Part shown: one piece after another, positions 30,901 to 39,751 of the stretch | How positions within the stretch are numbered: the stretch's first letter is position 1 | How the letters are laid out: every line of letters starts with the position of its first letter | DNA from: Mycolicibacterium neworleansense | GTDB taxonomy: Bacteria; Actinomycetota; Actinomycetes; Mycobacteriales; Mycobacteriaceae | Assembly (NCBI RefSeq): GCF_001245615.1 | Contig: NZ_CWKH01000001.1 | Location: forward strand, 682,001 to 746,000 | Reading direction: 5' to 3' | DNA length: 64,000 bases | The notes under the pieces: model-generated | The model's database searches: none | What the model was told of the DNA's origin: nothing | Seen by the model: the letters and a program-made list of their open reading frames with translations, nothing else | Program-made: the position numbers and the translations under genes

Positions 30901-31991
30901 CGATTCTGGCCATCATGGCGCGCAACGAGCTGCTGACGACGCCGACCGCCGCCAAGGAGGTGCGCCAGTTCGGCTTCGACATCTCCGAGTACGACGTGAG
31001 TTACGCGGTGGGTGACTCGCTGGGGGTCTACGCCAGCAACGATCCGGTCGTGGTGGACTCCTGGCTGGCGGCTACCGCACTCGACCCGGGCTCGGTGATC
31101 GAGGTCGACGGTGTCGAGCAGTCGCTGCGCGACGCGCTCATCTCGTCGTACGACATCTGCCGGGTGACACCGGATCTGTTGCGGTTCGTCGCCGATTCCA
31201 GCAGCGACCGGTCGGCGGCCAAGATCCTGCGCAGTTCGGGTGAACGGCGCAACAATTGGCTGCGCCACCGCAACGGCCTCGACATCGTGACCGAGTTCGC
31301 GGTGCGCGCCGAACCCGAACAGTGGCAGGAAGTGCTGGTGCGGCTCACCCCGCGTCAATACTCGATCTCGTCGAGCCCGCTGGTCAGTCCGCACGAGGTG
31401 CAGCTGACGGTGTCGGTGGTGCGCTACCGCGGGGCCGGCGGTACGGCCCGTGGCGGGGTGTGTTCGACGTTCCTGGCCGACCGCGCCGCGGCCGCACCGG
31501 TATTCCTGCAACGCTCACCGCATTTCCGGCCGCCCGAGGATGCCGATACCCCGATGATCATGGTCGGCCCCGGCACCGGCGTGGCGCCCTTCCGGGGATT
31601 CCTGCAGGAGCGGCGCGCGCTGGGGCACGGTGGCCGGAACTGGTTGTTCTTCGGCGATCAGCACCGCCGCGAAAACTTCTACTATCGCGACGACTTGGAG
31701 GACATGGTCCGTGACGGGTTCCTGACCCGGCTGGACCTGGCGTTCTCCCGCGATCAGGCCGACCGGGTGTATGTGCAGCACAAGATGCTGGACCACGGGG
31801 CCGACCTGTGGCGCTGGCTGGACGACGGCGCCCACTTCTATGTCTGCGGTGACGCCACCCGGATGGCCAAGGACGTCGACGCCACGCTCACCACGATCCT
31901 GCGCACCCATGGCGGGATGTCCGAGGACGCCGCGCGCGACTACAAGCGGGAACTGGTCGCCCAGAAGCGGTACGTGCGCGACGTCTACTGA
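27930..31991 (+). CDS. Fused assimilatory nitrate reductase / sulfite-reductase-type flavoprotein (NasN-like)
   Basis: 1353 aa cytoplasmic enzyme predicted to take electrons from NAD(P)H to nitrate in one chain. Order: a [4Fe-4S] site (Cys19, Cys22, Cys26, Cys58); the molybdopterin oxidoreductase core, with Cys152 in SRLCMASAGTGF as likely Mo ligand; a molybdopterin-dinucleotide domain (about 610-720); a flavodoxin-like FMN domain from about 824 (WASQTGTAEEFAAGL, STFGDGGPPDNG); and a CysJ-like FAD/NADPH reductase (RQYSISSSP near 1142, GPGTGVAPFRGFLQ near 1212, C-terminal KRYVRDVY). Resembles M. smegmatis NasN, an assimilatory nitrate reductase. No nitrite reductase lies beside it. The stop overlaps the convergent regulator by 7 bases. 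Confidence 0.92.
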   Translation: MADGAAPGPDRDTTQRTACSYCGVGCGIEVTTRIDDGRRVIARVRGDKLHPTNFGRLCTKGAMHAEMMAADDDRLTSALLRPSRADELLPTPVDDAVAEAGRRLRAIVDEHGPDAVALYVSGQMTLEAQYLATKLAKGFLRTAHIESNSRLCMASAGTGFKQSLGADGPPGSYTDFDRADLFFVTGANMADCHPILFLRMADRLKAGAKLIVVDPRRTATAERADLFLQIKPGTDLALLNGLLHLLVANGDIDHEFIAEHTTGWEAMPEFLADYPPARVAEITGIPEGDIRTAAAMIAEAGEWMSCWTMGLNQSTHGTWNTNAICNLHLATGAICRPGSGPMSLTGQPNAMGGREMGYMGPGLPGQRSALVADDRAFVETQWGVGPGTIRSEAGQGTIGMFEQMEQGTIKACWIICTNPVASVANRKTVINGLEAAELVIVQDAYRSTATNHYADILLPAALWAESEGVMVNSERNLTLLSPSLAPLGQARPDWQLICQVAAHLGFAEHFDYQSAEEIFDEIRRFANPRTGYDLRGASYERLRQTPLQWPVPPLDASGDGDDRNPIRYLNDGVSQDLFAGADGHRPRLAFATPSRRAVFHPRPHMDAAELPDDDYPMVLNTGRLQHQWHTMTKTGKVDKLNKLNPAPFVEIHPLDALELDIVEGQPVELTSRRGRAVLPAKVSDRVRPGNCFAPFHWNDEHGEYLTVNAVTNDAVDPDSLQPEFKACAVSLRPVRSVDGTPALHPLAAEIGMTATHKPTLSQDEKIYLAGFFTGLPDEPVGVPVLPATAPLSARVRLWVDGVLAGRYSRVGDFGPGDRSVPDGPLVLWASQTGTAEEFAAGLAGRIAGASLVNMDELELTDLAAARDILVVTSTFGDGGPPDNGADFWSRLQAADAPQLHGLRYAVLGIGDKSYDNFCGHARSLDRRLADLGATKLVERAECEAYDDEPLRRWADTVTTVLTGATPVPAVVGGGIRTVIPTEPDEFTRAKPILAIMARNELLTTPTAAKEVRQFGFDISEYDVSYAVGDSLGVYASNDPVVVDSWLAATALDPGSVIEVDGVEQSLRDALISSYDICRVTPDLLRFVADSSSDRSAAKILRSSGERRNNWLRHRNGLDIVTEFAVRAEPEQWQEVLVRLTPRQYSISSSPLVSPHEVQLTVSVVRYRGAGGTARGGVCSTFLADRAAAAPVFLQRSPHFRPPEDADTPMIMVGPGTGVAPFRGFLQERRALGHGGRNWLFFGDQHRRENFYYRDDLEDMVRDGFLTRLDLAFSRDQADRVYVQHKMLDHGADLWRWLDDGAHFYVCGDATRMAKDVDATLTTILRTHGGMSEDAARDYKRELVAQKRYVRDVY

Positions 31992-34681
31992 GCCAGGTCG
32001 TTCCAGACGATCTTGGCCAGCTCATCCCGGTCGGCCACGCCGAGCTTGATGCAGGCGCGGTAGATGTGGCCCTCCACGGTGCGGACCGAGACGGTCAGCC
32101 GCTCGGCGATGTCGCGGTTCGACAATCCCTGTGCCACCAGTCCGGCCACCTCGCGCTCGCGCGCGGTCACCGGCAGGGGGCGGGCGGCCGACCGGATCGC
32201 CGGGGTGGCGGCGCCACCGCACTTGGACGCCAATTGCAGGGCATGCGCGGCGGATTCGGTGCTGTTGCGCCGGTGCCCGGCCTTGTCGTGCAGGGGCACC
32301 GCCTGGGCGGCGGAGTCGGCCGCCGACAGCAGCAGGCCCGCTTCCTCGAACGCGGTGGCCACCTTGTCCAGTTCGCTCGGGTCGGCGGCGGCCACTGCTG
32401 CGGCGTGGCGCGCGAACAGGGCAGGCAGCGGGCCGTCCACCCGGTCGACAAGGTCCTGCAGGCGCCGGGTCACGCTGCGGTCGCCGAAGCGTGCGGCGCT
32501 GTGCAGCGCCTCGGCTTCGACGGCGTACTGGCCGGTGGAATGTGCCGCGTCGGCGGCAGCCCGGGCCAGATCGATCGCCGAACGGTGCCCGCCCTTGGCG
32601 GCGGCCAACCAGGCCTTGGCGAGCATCCGCAGGGGCTCGTGCAGCGCCATGAATTCGCCCGAGTGCTCCTTGGCGTCGTCGAGTACCCGTTCGGCCTCGG
32701 CGGGATTGCCCATCCCGGCGTAGGCGCGGGCCAGGAGCAACCGGCCGGGAAGCTGCCAAGGCAATGAACTCTCGGCGTTCAGGGCGGCCAGCGCCTGCTC
32801 GATCGACGAGACGGCATCGCGGAACCGGCCGCTGTGGGTGGCGGCCACGCCGTCCATGATCTTGGCGATCGCCCAGCCGGCGAACTGGCCGGACGAAGAG
32901 AACTCGGTGTACTCGTTGGCCCGCTGCTGTGCGAGCTCCAATTGGCCGGTGTAGGCCAGGGCCAGCACCTCGCCGTAGAACACCATGATCCGGACCATGC
33001 CGTCGGTGGTCTTGCGTTCGGTGCGGCACCGCGCCGCGATCGGCAGGAAGGCGTTGCCGCGCCCGATCAACGGCATCGACAGGCCGGCGGCGAATGCCGC
33101 GAAATCCACCGCCTGCCGGGGCGCCTCAGGATTCGCCAGTACCCGTTCGGCGATCTCCAGCCCTTCACCGATCTTGTTCCGGTGCACGGCCATGCCGGAG
33201 CCGGTCGCGTCGATGATCAGCCTCAGGATGGGATGGGTCACCCGCTCCCGCAGGAGGGCGAGCACCTGATCGGCCCGTGCCACGTCGCCCATGGACCAGA
33301 ACAGGATGGACAACCGCGGGATGCCCCACTGCACCAGCTCCATCTCGTTGAGATCGGCGGGGGCGAACTGCTCGAGGATGCTGTCGGCCTGCACCGGATG
33401 GCCCTGCCACAACAGCGCGCGGGACAGCAGCGCGGCGGCGCTGAGACCGCCTCCATGGTCGAACGCGGCACGGGCCAACTTCTCGCCGAGCGGAAGGTTG
33501 GACAGGAACACCGCATCCTTCGCGGCGGTGATCAGCAGCTCGATATCCGTGCCCTGGTCACTCTCGATGGCCAACTCCGCCAGCTTGATTCGGCTGGCAG
33601 CGGTGTCGAGGTTGCGCTCGTGCAGGACCTTGGCGATGCGGCCGCGCAGCTTGCGGGCCGAGGCGGTGCCGACCCGCCGGCGCACCGCCTCACCGAACAG
33701 CGGATGGCTGAAGCGGACGTTGATCTGCCCGTCGTCGGAGACGATCCGGATCAGGCCGCGCATCTCGGCCGCGTCGACGGCTTCTTCGCCAGCGAGTTCG
33801 GCCAGCGCATCGATGTCGAGTGGCTCGCACAGCGCCAGCAGTTTCAGTGCGTGCAGGACGTCTTCGCCGGCGTGTGCCAGCCGTTCGTCGAGCAGTTCGA
33901 CGAGCCCGGAGGGGATGACGGTGGGGCCGCGGAACTGCCACACTCCGTTGACCTTGGTCAGCGTCCCGGCGTCGACCGCACCCTCGACCATGTTGCGCAG
34001 GAACAGCGGGTTACCCCCTGAGGTCTCCCACATCACGTCTGCACTGAGGCCCTCCAAGGTGCCGCCCAGCACGGTCTCGATGAGCGCGATGCTCTGCTGC
34101 TTGGTGAACGGGCTCAGCTCGAACCGTTGGAGGTAGCCGTCCTTCCACAGCGAGGTGACGGCGTCGGGCACGGGTTCGCCGCTGCGGACGGTGGCCACCA
34201 CGTGTCCGGACCGTTCGACTGCGATCTGGTGCAACAGGGTCGCTGACAGCTGGTCCAGCAAATGCGCATCGTCGATGCCGACGATGGTGTCGCCCTCGGC
34301 CACCAGCGATTCGCGCGCCGAGCCGATCAGGGCGATCGGGTCGCGGGATCCCGATGACGACACCCAGTGGGCGAATGCGCCGAGCGGGATGCTCCGGGAC
34401 GACTCGGTGCACGCGGTCCAGTGCACCTTCCGGCTCAGTGATGCGGTCACGGTGCGTGCCAACGTGGTCTTGCCCACTCCGGCGGCTCCGACTAGGACGA
34501 CTCCGCAGCTTTCCGTCCCGCTGAGGGCGGACCGAATGGCCTCGTGCTCGGCGGGCCGGTCCAAAAGCTGCCACTGACCAGGCATGAATCCTGAGTCTAG
34601 GGGCACCGGGCCCGGAACGCTGCCGAACAAGGGGTCGACGGGGCGGTGTTTGTCGGCGGCGGCGGCGAATGTTCTTCCCAT
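31985..34681 (-). CDS. Large LuxR-family ATPase regulator
   Basis: 898 aa. N-terminal P-loop ATPase (Walker A LVGAAGVGKTTLA, about residues 60-72; likely Walker B TIVGIDDAHLLDQ), a long alpha-helical TPR-like middle part, and a C-terminal LuxR HTH (REREVAGLVAQGLSNRDIAE, then VSVRTVEGHIYRACIKLGV). This architecture is common in actinobacteria and activates transcription in response to an unknown signal bound by the middle domain. The start may be ATG 34681 or ATG 34585 (MPGQWQLLDRPAEHEAI), where the conserved domain begins. Target genes unknown; neighbours are nitrate reductase and the haem proteins. Confidence 0.9.
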   Translation of the reverse strand: MGRTFAAAADKHRPVDPLFGSVPGPVPLDSGFMPGQWQLLDRPAEHEAIRSALSGTESCGVVLVGAAGVGKTTLARTVTASLSRKVHWTACTESSRSIPLGAFAHWVSSSGSRDPIALIGSARESLVAEGDTIVGIDDAHLLDQLSATLLHQIAVERSGHVVATVRSGEPVPDAVTSLWKDGYLQRFELSPFTKQQSIALIETVLGGTLEGLSADVMWETSGGNPLFLRNMVEGAVDAGTLTKVNGVWQFRGPTVIPSGLVELLDERLAHAGEDVLHALKLLALCEPLDIDALAELAGEEAVDAAEMRGLIRIVSDDGQINVRFSHPLFGEAVRRRVGTASARKLRGRIAKVLHERNLDTAASRIKLAELAIESDQGTDIELLITAAKDAVFLSNLPLGEKLARAAFDHGGGLSAAALLSRALLWQGHPVQADSILEQFAPADLNEMELVQWGIPRLSILFWSMGDVARADQVLALLRERVTHPILRLIIDATGSGMAVHRNKIGEGLEIAERVLANPEAPRQAVDFAAFAAGLSMPLIGRGNAFLPIAARCRTERKTTDGMVRIMVFYGEVLALAYTGQLELAQQRANEYTEFSSSGQFAGWAIAKIMDGVAATHSGRFRDAVSSIEQALAALNAESSLPWQLPGRLLLARAYAGMGNPAEAERVLDDAKEHSGEFMALHEPLRMLAKAWLAAAKGGHRSAIDLARAAADAAHSTGQYAVEAEALHSAARFGDRSVTRRLQDLVDRVDGPLPALFARHAAAVAAADPSELDKVATAFEEAGLLLSAADSAAQAVPLHDKAGHRRNSTESAAHALQLASKCGGAATPAIRSAARPLPVTAREREVAGLVAQGLSNRDIAERLTVSVRTVEGHIYRACIKLGVADRDELAKIVWNDLAQ

Positions 34682-34705
34682 TGAAAGTATTTCCGTTCGC
34701 TGACG

Positions 34706-35833
34706 TCAGTCCGGGAGCTCGGAGATGTCGCACGGCTCGTGCCGCTCGATCTTGTTCTTGTCGTGCCGGAAGTCGCTCGATGCCTCGTACACCTTGCGCT
34801 TCAGCCGGTTGATCGATCCCAGGGGCCGGTGCGCCTCGAGGCCACGCCACGAGTTGAAGGAGAGCACGTCGTCGCCGTAGGCGCGCCGCAGCGCGCTGTA
34901 CGGATTCTGCTTGGGGTACACCACCTTGGCCACCGGCAGATACGGGGAGTCCCAGGGCTTGGTGGCGTCTTCGATCGGCATCTTGTCCTTGTCCAGACAC
35001 AGTTGCACGCTGAATGTGTACTCCGCGGAGTGCTTTTCGAAGAACGCCATGATCAGATCGCGGTGCTCATCCTGACCGGGATTGCGCGGAAGAGTCTGGT
35101 CGGCAAGCGCTTTCACCTCAGGTGAGGTGGGCTCGTACTTGAACCGCGCCACATAGTCGCCGTAGCGGATCGGGGCGGAGGAGAAGAATGTCTCGCCCAG
35201 GATCGGCCGGTTGGGTGCGACGAACACCGCCAGATTCGGCGGTATCGGCAGGCCGATCTTCTTGAGCGCGCCGAGCAGTTCGCTGCCCGCCCACAGGGTG
35301 TTGTCGGACAACCTGGCCAGCAGCCTGGCGCTGAGCATTCCCAGCCCGCGGTAGGCGTGAGCGTCGGCGAACAGGAATTCCTCGTGGGTGACGAGCACGA
35401 AGTCCTGCGTGACGTTCGGGTCGTCCTGCGGATCCTTCATCGCACGCTCGCCGTGCACTCCGATGGCCTTGATGCCGAGGCCACGCACGCCGCGGTTCTT
35501 GTCGCTGCGCAGCACCCCCGAGGTCGTCGATATGCGGGCGATCACCGGGTAACTGCGCTCGTCGGCGAACATTCCCTGGGCGAGCACGTCCGGCAGGTCC
35601 GGATTGACGATGAGTTCACCGCGCAGGATTGCGTGGCTCTTGGCATGTGCGTCACGCAGGCCGTGCTTGAACTTCTTGTAGGCCCGTTCGTTGTTCTTGC
35701 GCAGTGACTTGATGATCTTCTCGATGTCCTCGGCCTCGCCCGCCTTGGGCTGCTCGAGATTGTCGTGGTAGCGAACCGGGTCGAGGCTCTCGGTGATGCG
35801 ACGTACGTCGGCGGGGGCCATCGCTTCGGTCAT
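34706..35833 (-). CDS. Catalase-related haem protein
   Basis: 375 aa, shorter than a true catalase and of the catalase-like group that includes allene oxide synthases and mycobacterial catalase-related peroxidases. The distal His segment (DAHAKSHAILRGEL, about residue 68) and the SDKNRGVRGLGIKAIG region match the catalase core. The C-terminal block FNSWRGLEAHRPLGSINR is that of short catalase-like proteins; I could not identify the canonical proximal Arg-x-x-x-Tyr haem-ligand motif with certainty. ATG 35833 overlaps the stop of the upstream dioxygenase-like gene (ATGA), so the two are translationally coupled and probably act in sequence on a lipid hydroperoxide. Confidence 0.85.
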   Translation of the reverse strand: MTEAMAPADVRRITESLDPVRYHDNLEQPKAGEAEDIEKIIKSLRKNNERAYKKFKHGLRDAHAKSHAILRGELIVNPDLPDVLAQGMFADERSYPVIARISTTSGVLRSDKNRGVRGLGIKAIGVHGERAMKDPQDDPNVTQDFVLVTHEEFLFADAHAYRGLGMLSARLLARLSDNTLWAGSELLGALKKIGLPIPPNLAVFVAPNRPILGETFFSSAPIRYGDYVARFKYEPTSPEVKALADQTLPRNPGQDEHRDLIMAFFEKHSAEYTFSVQLCLDKDKMPIEDATKPWDSPYLPVAKVVYPKQNPYSALRRAYGDDVLSFNSWRGLEAHRPLGSINRLKRKVYEASSDFRHDKNKIERHEPCDISELPD

Positions 35834-37707
35834 GTGGGGGCCTTTCTGGTGGGGGCGGTGTCGGGGTGGGCGGAGACGGTGTTCCAGGGGGCGAACGGGT
35901 TGGCCACGCCGGCCAGGGCCGGGGCCAGTTCGGGGAAGTGGCGCAACAACACCGAGCGCATGTCGTTGTCCCGAACCCACTTCATGCCCGCGACGGTGTA
36001 GGTCTCGTCGCGGAAGTCGGTGGTGAAGAAGCGGTCGCTTTCCAGCCGGCGGGTGGCCATCAGGATGAACACCCGGAATGCGGTGTCGCTGAAGCCGAAT
36101 CCGGGTGGTTTGGGCTCGGCGTACAGGCCGATCATCAGGTCGACGAGGTTCACGTCGTCGTAGATCTCGCGCAGCTCGGCGGCCAGGGCGGTCTCGCCGG
36201 TCAGTTCCTCGAACGTCTTGACCGGCTTGAGCCGGAACAATTTCCGGAACTGGTTGTAGCGCGGCACACCTCGCTCCCGGCACCGGATCAAATCGATCGT
36301 GGCCAGATCCATCAGGGTGCCGTCGACGCGATGCATGTGCTGCAGGTGCCGCGGGAAGTTGTGCAGGGACAGCGCCCCGGGATGGGCGCGCCCGAAGGAG
36401 TACAGCAGATCGGCCATCGGGCTTTCGGCCAGCCGGTCACGCACATTGAGCACCGACAGCTCCGGAAGCTCGTGCTGTGCGGTGACGTGGTCGTCGGCCA
36501 GTGAGCGGAAGGTGAACTCGTCGGGGATCAGCGGGTGCATCCGGTACACCGCGACGAACTCCTCGGTCAGCGAATAGGGCACGCCGTGATGTGTGGTGGG
36601 CGACCCGGGGATGCCGTGCAGCAGCGGGCTGCCGTTGATGCGCCCCAAGCTTCGCCGGAACACGGGGCCGAGCTTTTCACCCAGCAGCCCGAACCAGTTC
36701 ACCCGCATGGCTGTCACCGTCGTCGGGTGGGCGATGATGGCCGGCGTCCAGTCCACGGTGTGGATCTTGGCCATCAGGGCGGAATTGACCAGGCGGGCCT
36801 TGTCGTAGAGCTGTTGGCCGGTCAGGTGGGGATACGCCCGGGCGAGGTGGTCGCAGATGGCGTTGTGCTCGCGCATGAACAGCGAGTGCAGCAGGGCCAG
36901 GCCCACCCAGAAGTTTCCCGCGGTGCCGGTCAGGTCTGCCGTGGCCTCGACCTCGGGCGGCGGCAGGCCGGAGTCGTCGATGCGCAGCTTGCCCTGCTCC
37001 GGTGCGCGCAGGGCACTGGCGAAAGCCGGTGTGGTCCCGTAGATCTGGGAGGCGTCCCACCAGTGCGACTCCTGGGTGGTGAAGGTGGGCGGCCCGACCG
37101 GGCTCGGGTAGGGGTCGGGCGGGGTGCGCTCGACCCGCATCGGCCGCTGAGGCCAGGGGTCGTCGTCGAGGAGCGGCACCACCCAGGGCTGCGTGGGGAC
37201 CGAGCCGTGGGCGAACCAGTCGTGCACCTCGAACTGAATCCACGCCGCGGCCAGGAGATTCAACGTGGTCGCGGGCTGAAAACTGTCGCGGGTCAGCAGG
37301 GCGCGGCTGATCAGCCGCGGATTCGGGTCGAGCAGCTGGTGGGGGGATTCGGGATACGAGTGTTCGGGTGGGACATTGCGGCCGAACCGGCAGCCCACCG
37401 CGCCCATCCTCGGGTCGCTGAGGTCGTTGTAGGAACCGTCGCGGGTGCGGGCGCTCAGATAGTTGCCGGCATCGACGGGCCCGGTCGGGGGGATCGGGGC
37501 CGGTTCGGCGGCATACAGATTCGACGTTCGCAGCTGGTGGCGCAGTCCGATCAGCACAGCCAGGCCGATCGCCCTGGGAAGACGCGGCCAGCCCACCGAC
37601 TGATCGATCAGCTGCGCGACCCGGGCTCCGAACGTCGCTAGCCGAGACCTGGCCCGGGACCAGGCGGCAGCGACGACCGCCGGGGCCTGCCTCGCCGTGG
37701 TCACCAT
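35830..37707 (-). CDS. Haem peroxidase of the alpha-dioxygenase/cyclooxygenase superfamily
   Basis: 625 aa from ATG 37707, chosen because GGAGGG lies nine bases upstream; ATG 37755 would add 16 residues. Conserved elements match plant alpha-dioxygenases: distal His162 in AAWIQFEVHDWF, and the pair Tyr389-x-x-His392 in VYRMHPLIPDEF, where the Tyr three residues before the haem-ligand His is the radical-forming residue of cyclooxygenases and alpha-dioxygenases. A hydrophobic stretch around residues 44-56 may be a membrane contact; no clear signal peptide. Predicted to oxygenate fatty acids to hydroperoxides. Followed by a coupled catalase-like gene. An ordinary peroxidase role remains possible. 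Confidence 0.85.
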   Translation of the reverse strand: MVTTARQAPAVVAAAWSRARSRLATFGARVAQLIDQSVGWPRLPRAIGLAVLIGLRHQLRTSNLYAAEPAPIPPTGPVDAGNYLSARTRDGSYNDLSDPRMGAVGCRFGRNVPPEHSYPESPHQLLDPNPRLISRALLTRDSFQPATTLNLLAAAWIQFEVHDWFAHGSVPTQPWVVPLLDDDPWPQRPMRVERTPPDPYPSPVGPPTFTTQESHWWDASQIYGTTPAFASALRAPEQGKLRIDDSGLPPPEVEATADLTGTAGNFWVGLALLHSLFMREHNAICDHLARAYPHLTGQQLYDKARLVNSALMAKIHTVDWTPAIIAHPTTVTAMRVNWFGLLGEKLGPVFRRSLGRINGSPLLHGIPGSPTTHHGVPYSLTEEFVAVYRMHPLIPDEFTFRSLADDHVTAQHELPELSVLNVRDRLAESPMADLLYSFGRAHPGALSLHNFPRHLQHMHRVDGTLMDLATIDLIRCRERGVPRYNQFRKLFRLKPVKTFEELTGETALAAELREIYDDVNLVDLMIGLYAEPKPPGFGFSDTAFRVFILMATRRLESDRFFTTDFRDETYTVAGMKWVRDNDMRSVLLRHFPELAPALAGVANPFAPWNTVSAHPDTAPTRKAPT

Positions 37708-37785
37708 TCGTCGTTTCCCTCCGGGCCGGAATGTGGCGCCTGCCTCCCAAGACACGATTGTTGTTCAGAAAGCCGGAAATGACAT

Positions 37786-37801
37786 GAGTAGTGGGCTACT
37801 C
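37786..37801. promoter_or_regulatory. Operator-like palindrome between dioxygenase-like and subtilase genes
   Basis: GAGTAG (37786-37791), TGGG, CTACTC (37796-37801): a perfect 6-4-6 inverted repeat in the divergent intergenic region, 79 bases upstream of the dioxygenase-like start. It could bind a dimeric regulator of one or both operons. The rest of the gap shows no recognisable site. Confidence 0.35.
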
Positions 37802-37912
37802 GATCCGGCATTGCTGATCCAGGTGTGTTTCAAGTAGTCGAATACGCGTGTGCGCGCGGCGCGGCTGAGCGACGATCTCAGACGACGCAGGAAAACCTGG
37901 GGTGGGCCGAGG

Positions 37913-39736
37913 ATGCCGAGGAGCACGGTGAGTTCGACTGGGGATGTCTGGGCCGATCGGGTGCTCAGTGCGCTGGGGGATCTGGAAGCGTCGCGACAAG
38001 GCGTGGACATGGCCGCGCTGACGGAGACCGTCGCGGCGAAGTACGCGTCGAAGTTCAGCGAGCGCGACCGGCAGTACCAGAACGACCAACCCTATTGGCA
38101 CAACCGGGTTCAGGACGCTGTCGCGTTGTTGCGCAGGCGGAAGCTGGTCGCCCCGAAGGCACCGAAGAGCGCGGCCGTGCGGTTGACCAAGGCGGGCGAC
38201 GACGCTGTCGCCGGAGCGCGGGAACGGGCCGAGACGGCGGTCGAGCCCGTCGAGCGGGTCGCCCGGGCCGCCCCACCCGAACCGTCCAAACGCGACCCCG
38301 TTCTGGCTGGTGTCGTCACACCACCGCTGCGCGCCGCGATGGCCGAGGAGAGCAACGACACCCCGCTGGCGATCATGATCGAGCTCAACCTGACCTTCCA
38401 GCCGTCGGTGGCCGCCGCGATCGAGCGGGTCGGGCATCTGTGGGGGCTGATCGGTGGGCCGGGAACTCCCGTGCCGTTGGCCGACCAGTTCGTGGCCGGG
38501 GAGCTCACGCCCGACCAGATCAAGTCGCTGGTGTCCGCCGATGCCGTCCCACAGGACTGGGCGCAGCGCGCGGTCTACCGGATCTGGCCGGACTTCGAGG
38601 TGCACCCGCAGATCGACGCCTCCTCCACCACCATCAAGGCCGTCGCCGCTCAGCGGTCGTTCGGCAGCTTCGGCGAGGGAATCGTCTGGGCCGTGGTGGA
38701 TTCCGGTATCGATGAGACACACCCGCATTTCGATGCCCATCAGAACCTGCACGATCCCGCGGTGGCCGACCTGCACCACGACTTCACCGGGGGCAACGCT
38801 CCGCTGACCGACACCGACGGGCACGGCACACATGTGGCCGCGATCATCGCCGGGGGTTTGGTGGGCCGTCAGTCCGCCGACGTCGTGGTGGTCGAGAAGC
38901 GGCTCAATGACCCTGAGCACGGCGGCGATCCGATCACCGCACCGCGCACGGTCGCCGATCCGGACCGGTTGGCGGGTATGGCTCCCAAGGCCAAGCTGGT
39001 GAGTCTGAAGGTTCTCGGTCCCGGAGACCGGGCCTCCCGCGTGAGCCGCGTGATGCAGGCGTTGGCCTACGTCCGGAAGCTCAACGCCGGGAGTGAGCGG
39101 GTGCCGCGGATCCACGGCGTGAACCTCAGCCTGGGATACGAATTCGACGCCGAGTGGTACGCCTGCGGGCAGAGCCCGATGTGCATCGAGGTCGACAAGA
39201 CCGTGCGCTCGGGTGTGGTGGTGGTCGTGGCCGCGGGCAATTCCGGCTACGTGTCACTGAATACGGCGTTCAGCAAGGATTCGGTGAAGTTCACCGCCGA
39301 CATGACGATCAACGATCCGGGCAACACCGAGAGCGCGATCACCGTGGGCTCCACCCACCGGAGTTCGCCGCACACCTTCGGCGTCTCGTACTTCTCCTCG
39401 CGCGGTCCCACCGGGGACGGGCGGCGCAAGCCCGATCTGGTGGCCCCCGGCGAACGCATCACCTCGGCGGCGGCCGGCGACCGCCGGGCGAAGGTCACCA
39501 ATCAAATCGACGTCGGACCCGATGTGCCGGTGTACGTCGAGGAAAGCGGCACCAGCATGGCCGCGCCCCATGTGTCCGGCGCGATCGCGGCGTTCCTGTC
39601 GGTGCAGCGGGAGTTCGTCAGCGAGCCGGAGGCCGTCAAACGCATCTTCGTCGATTCGGCCACGTCGCTGAATCGGGATCCGGCATTCCAGGGCAGCGGC
39701 CTGGTCGATCTCATGCGTGCTCTGCAATCCGTTTGA
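37913..39736 (+). CDS. Cytoplasmic subtilisin-like (S8) protease with N-terminal winged-helix-like domain
   Basis: 607 aa from ATG 37913, preceded by GGGGTGGG; GTG 37850 would add 21 residues. Residues about 10-100 (WADRVLSALGDLE ... YWHNRVQDAVALLRRRKLV ... AVRLTKAG) resemble the Mrr_N winged helix found in restriction-type proteins. The S8 domain follows, with Asp in VVDSGIDETHPHF (about 262), His in DGHGTHVAAI (about 304), oxyanion Asn in AAGNSGY (about 441) and Ser in SGTSMAAPHVSG (about 545): a complete catalytic set. No signal peptide or I9 propeptide, so it should act inside the cell. It forms a pair with the hydrolase 15 bases downstream. Substrate unknown. Confidence 0.85.
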   Translation: MPRSTVSSTGDVWADRVLSALGDLEASRQGVDMAALTETVAAKYASKFSERDRQYQNDQPYWHNRVQDAVALLRRRKLVAPKAPKSAAVRLTKAGDDAVAGARERAETAVEPVERVARAAPPEPSKRDPVLAGVVTPPLRAAMAEESNDTPLAIMIELNLTFQPSVAAAIERVGHLWGLIGGPGTPVPLADQFVAGELTPDQIKSLVSADAVPQDWAQRAVYRIWPDFEVHPQIDASSTTIKAVAAQRSFGSFGEGIVWAVVDSGIDETHPHFDAHQNLHDPAVADLHHDFTGGNAPLTDTDGHGTHVAAIIAGGLVGRQSADVVVVEKRLNDPEHGGDPITAPRTVADPDRLAGMAPKAKLVSLKVLGPGDRASRVSRVMQALAYVRKLNAGSERVPRIHGVNLSLGYEFDAEWYACGQSPMCIEVDKTVRSGVVVVVAAGNSGYVSLNTAFSKDSVKFTADMTINDPGNTESAITVGSTHRSSPHTFGVSYFSSRGPTGDGRRKPDLVAPGERITSAAAGDRRAKVTNQIDVGPDVPVYVEESGTSMAAPHVSGAIAAFLSVQREFVSEPEAVKRIFVDSATSLNRDPAFQGSGLVDLMRALQSV

Positions 39737-39751
39737 CCTGAAAGGAATCCG

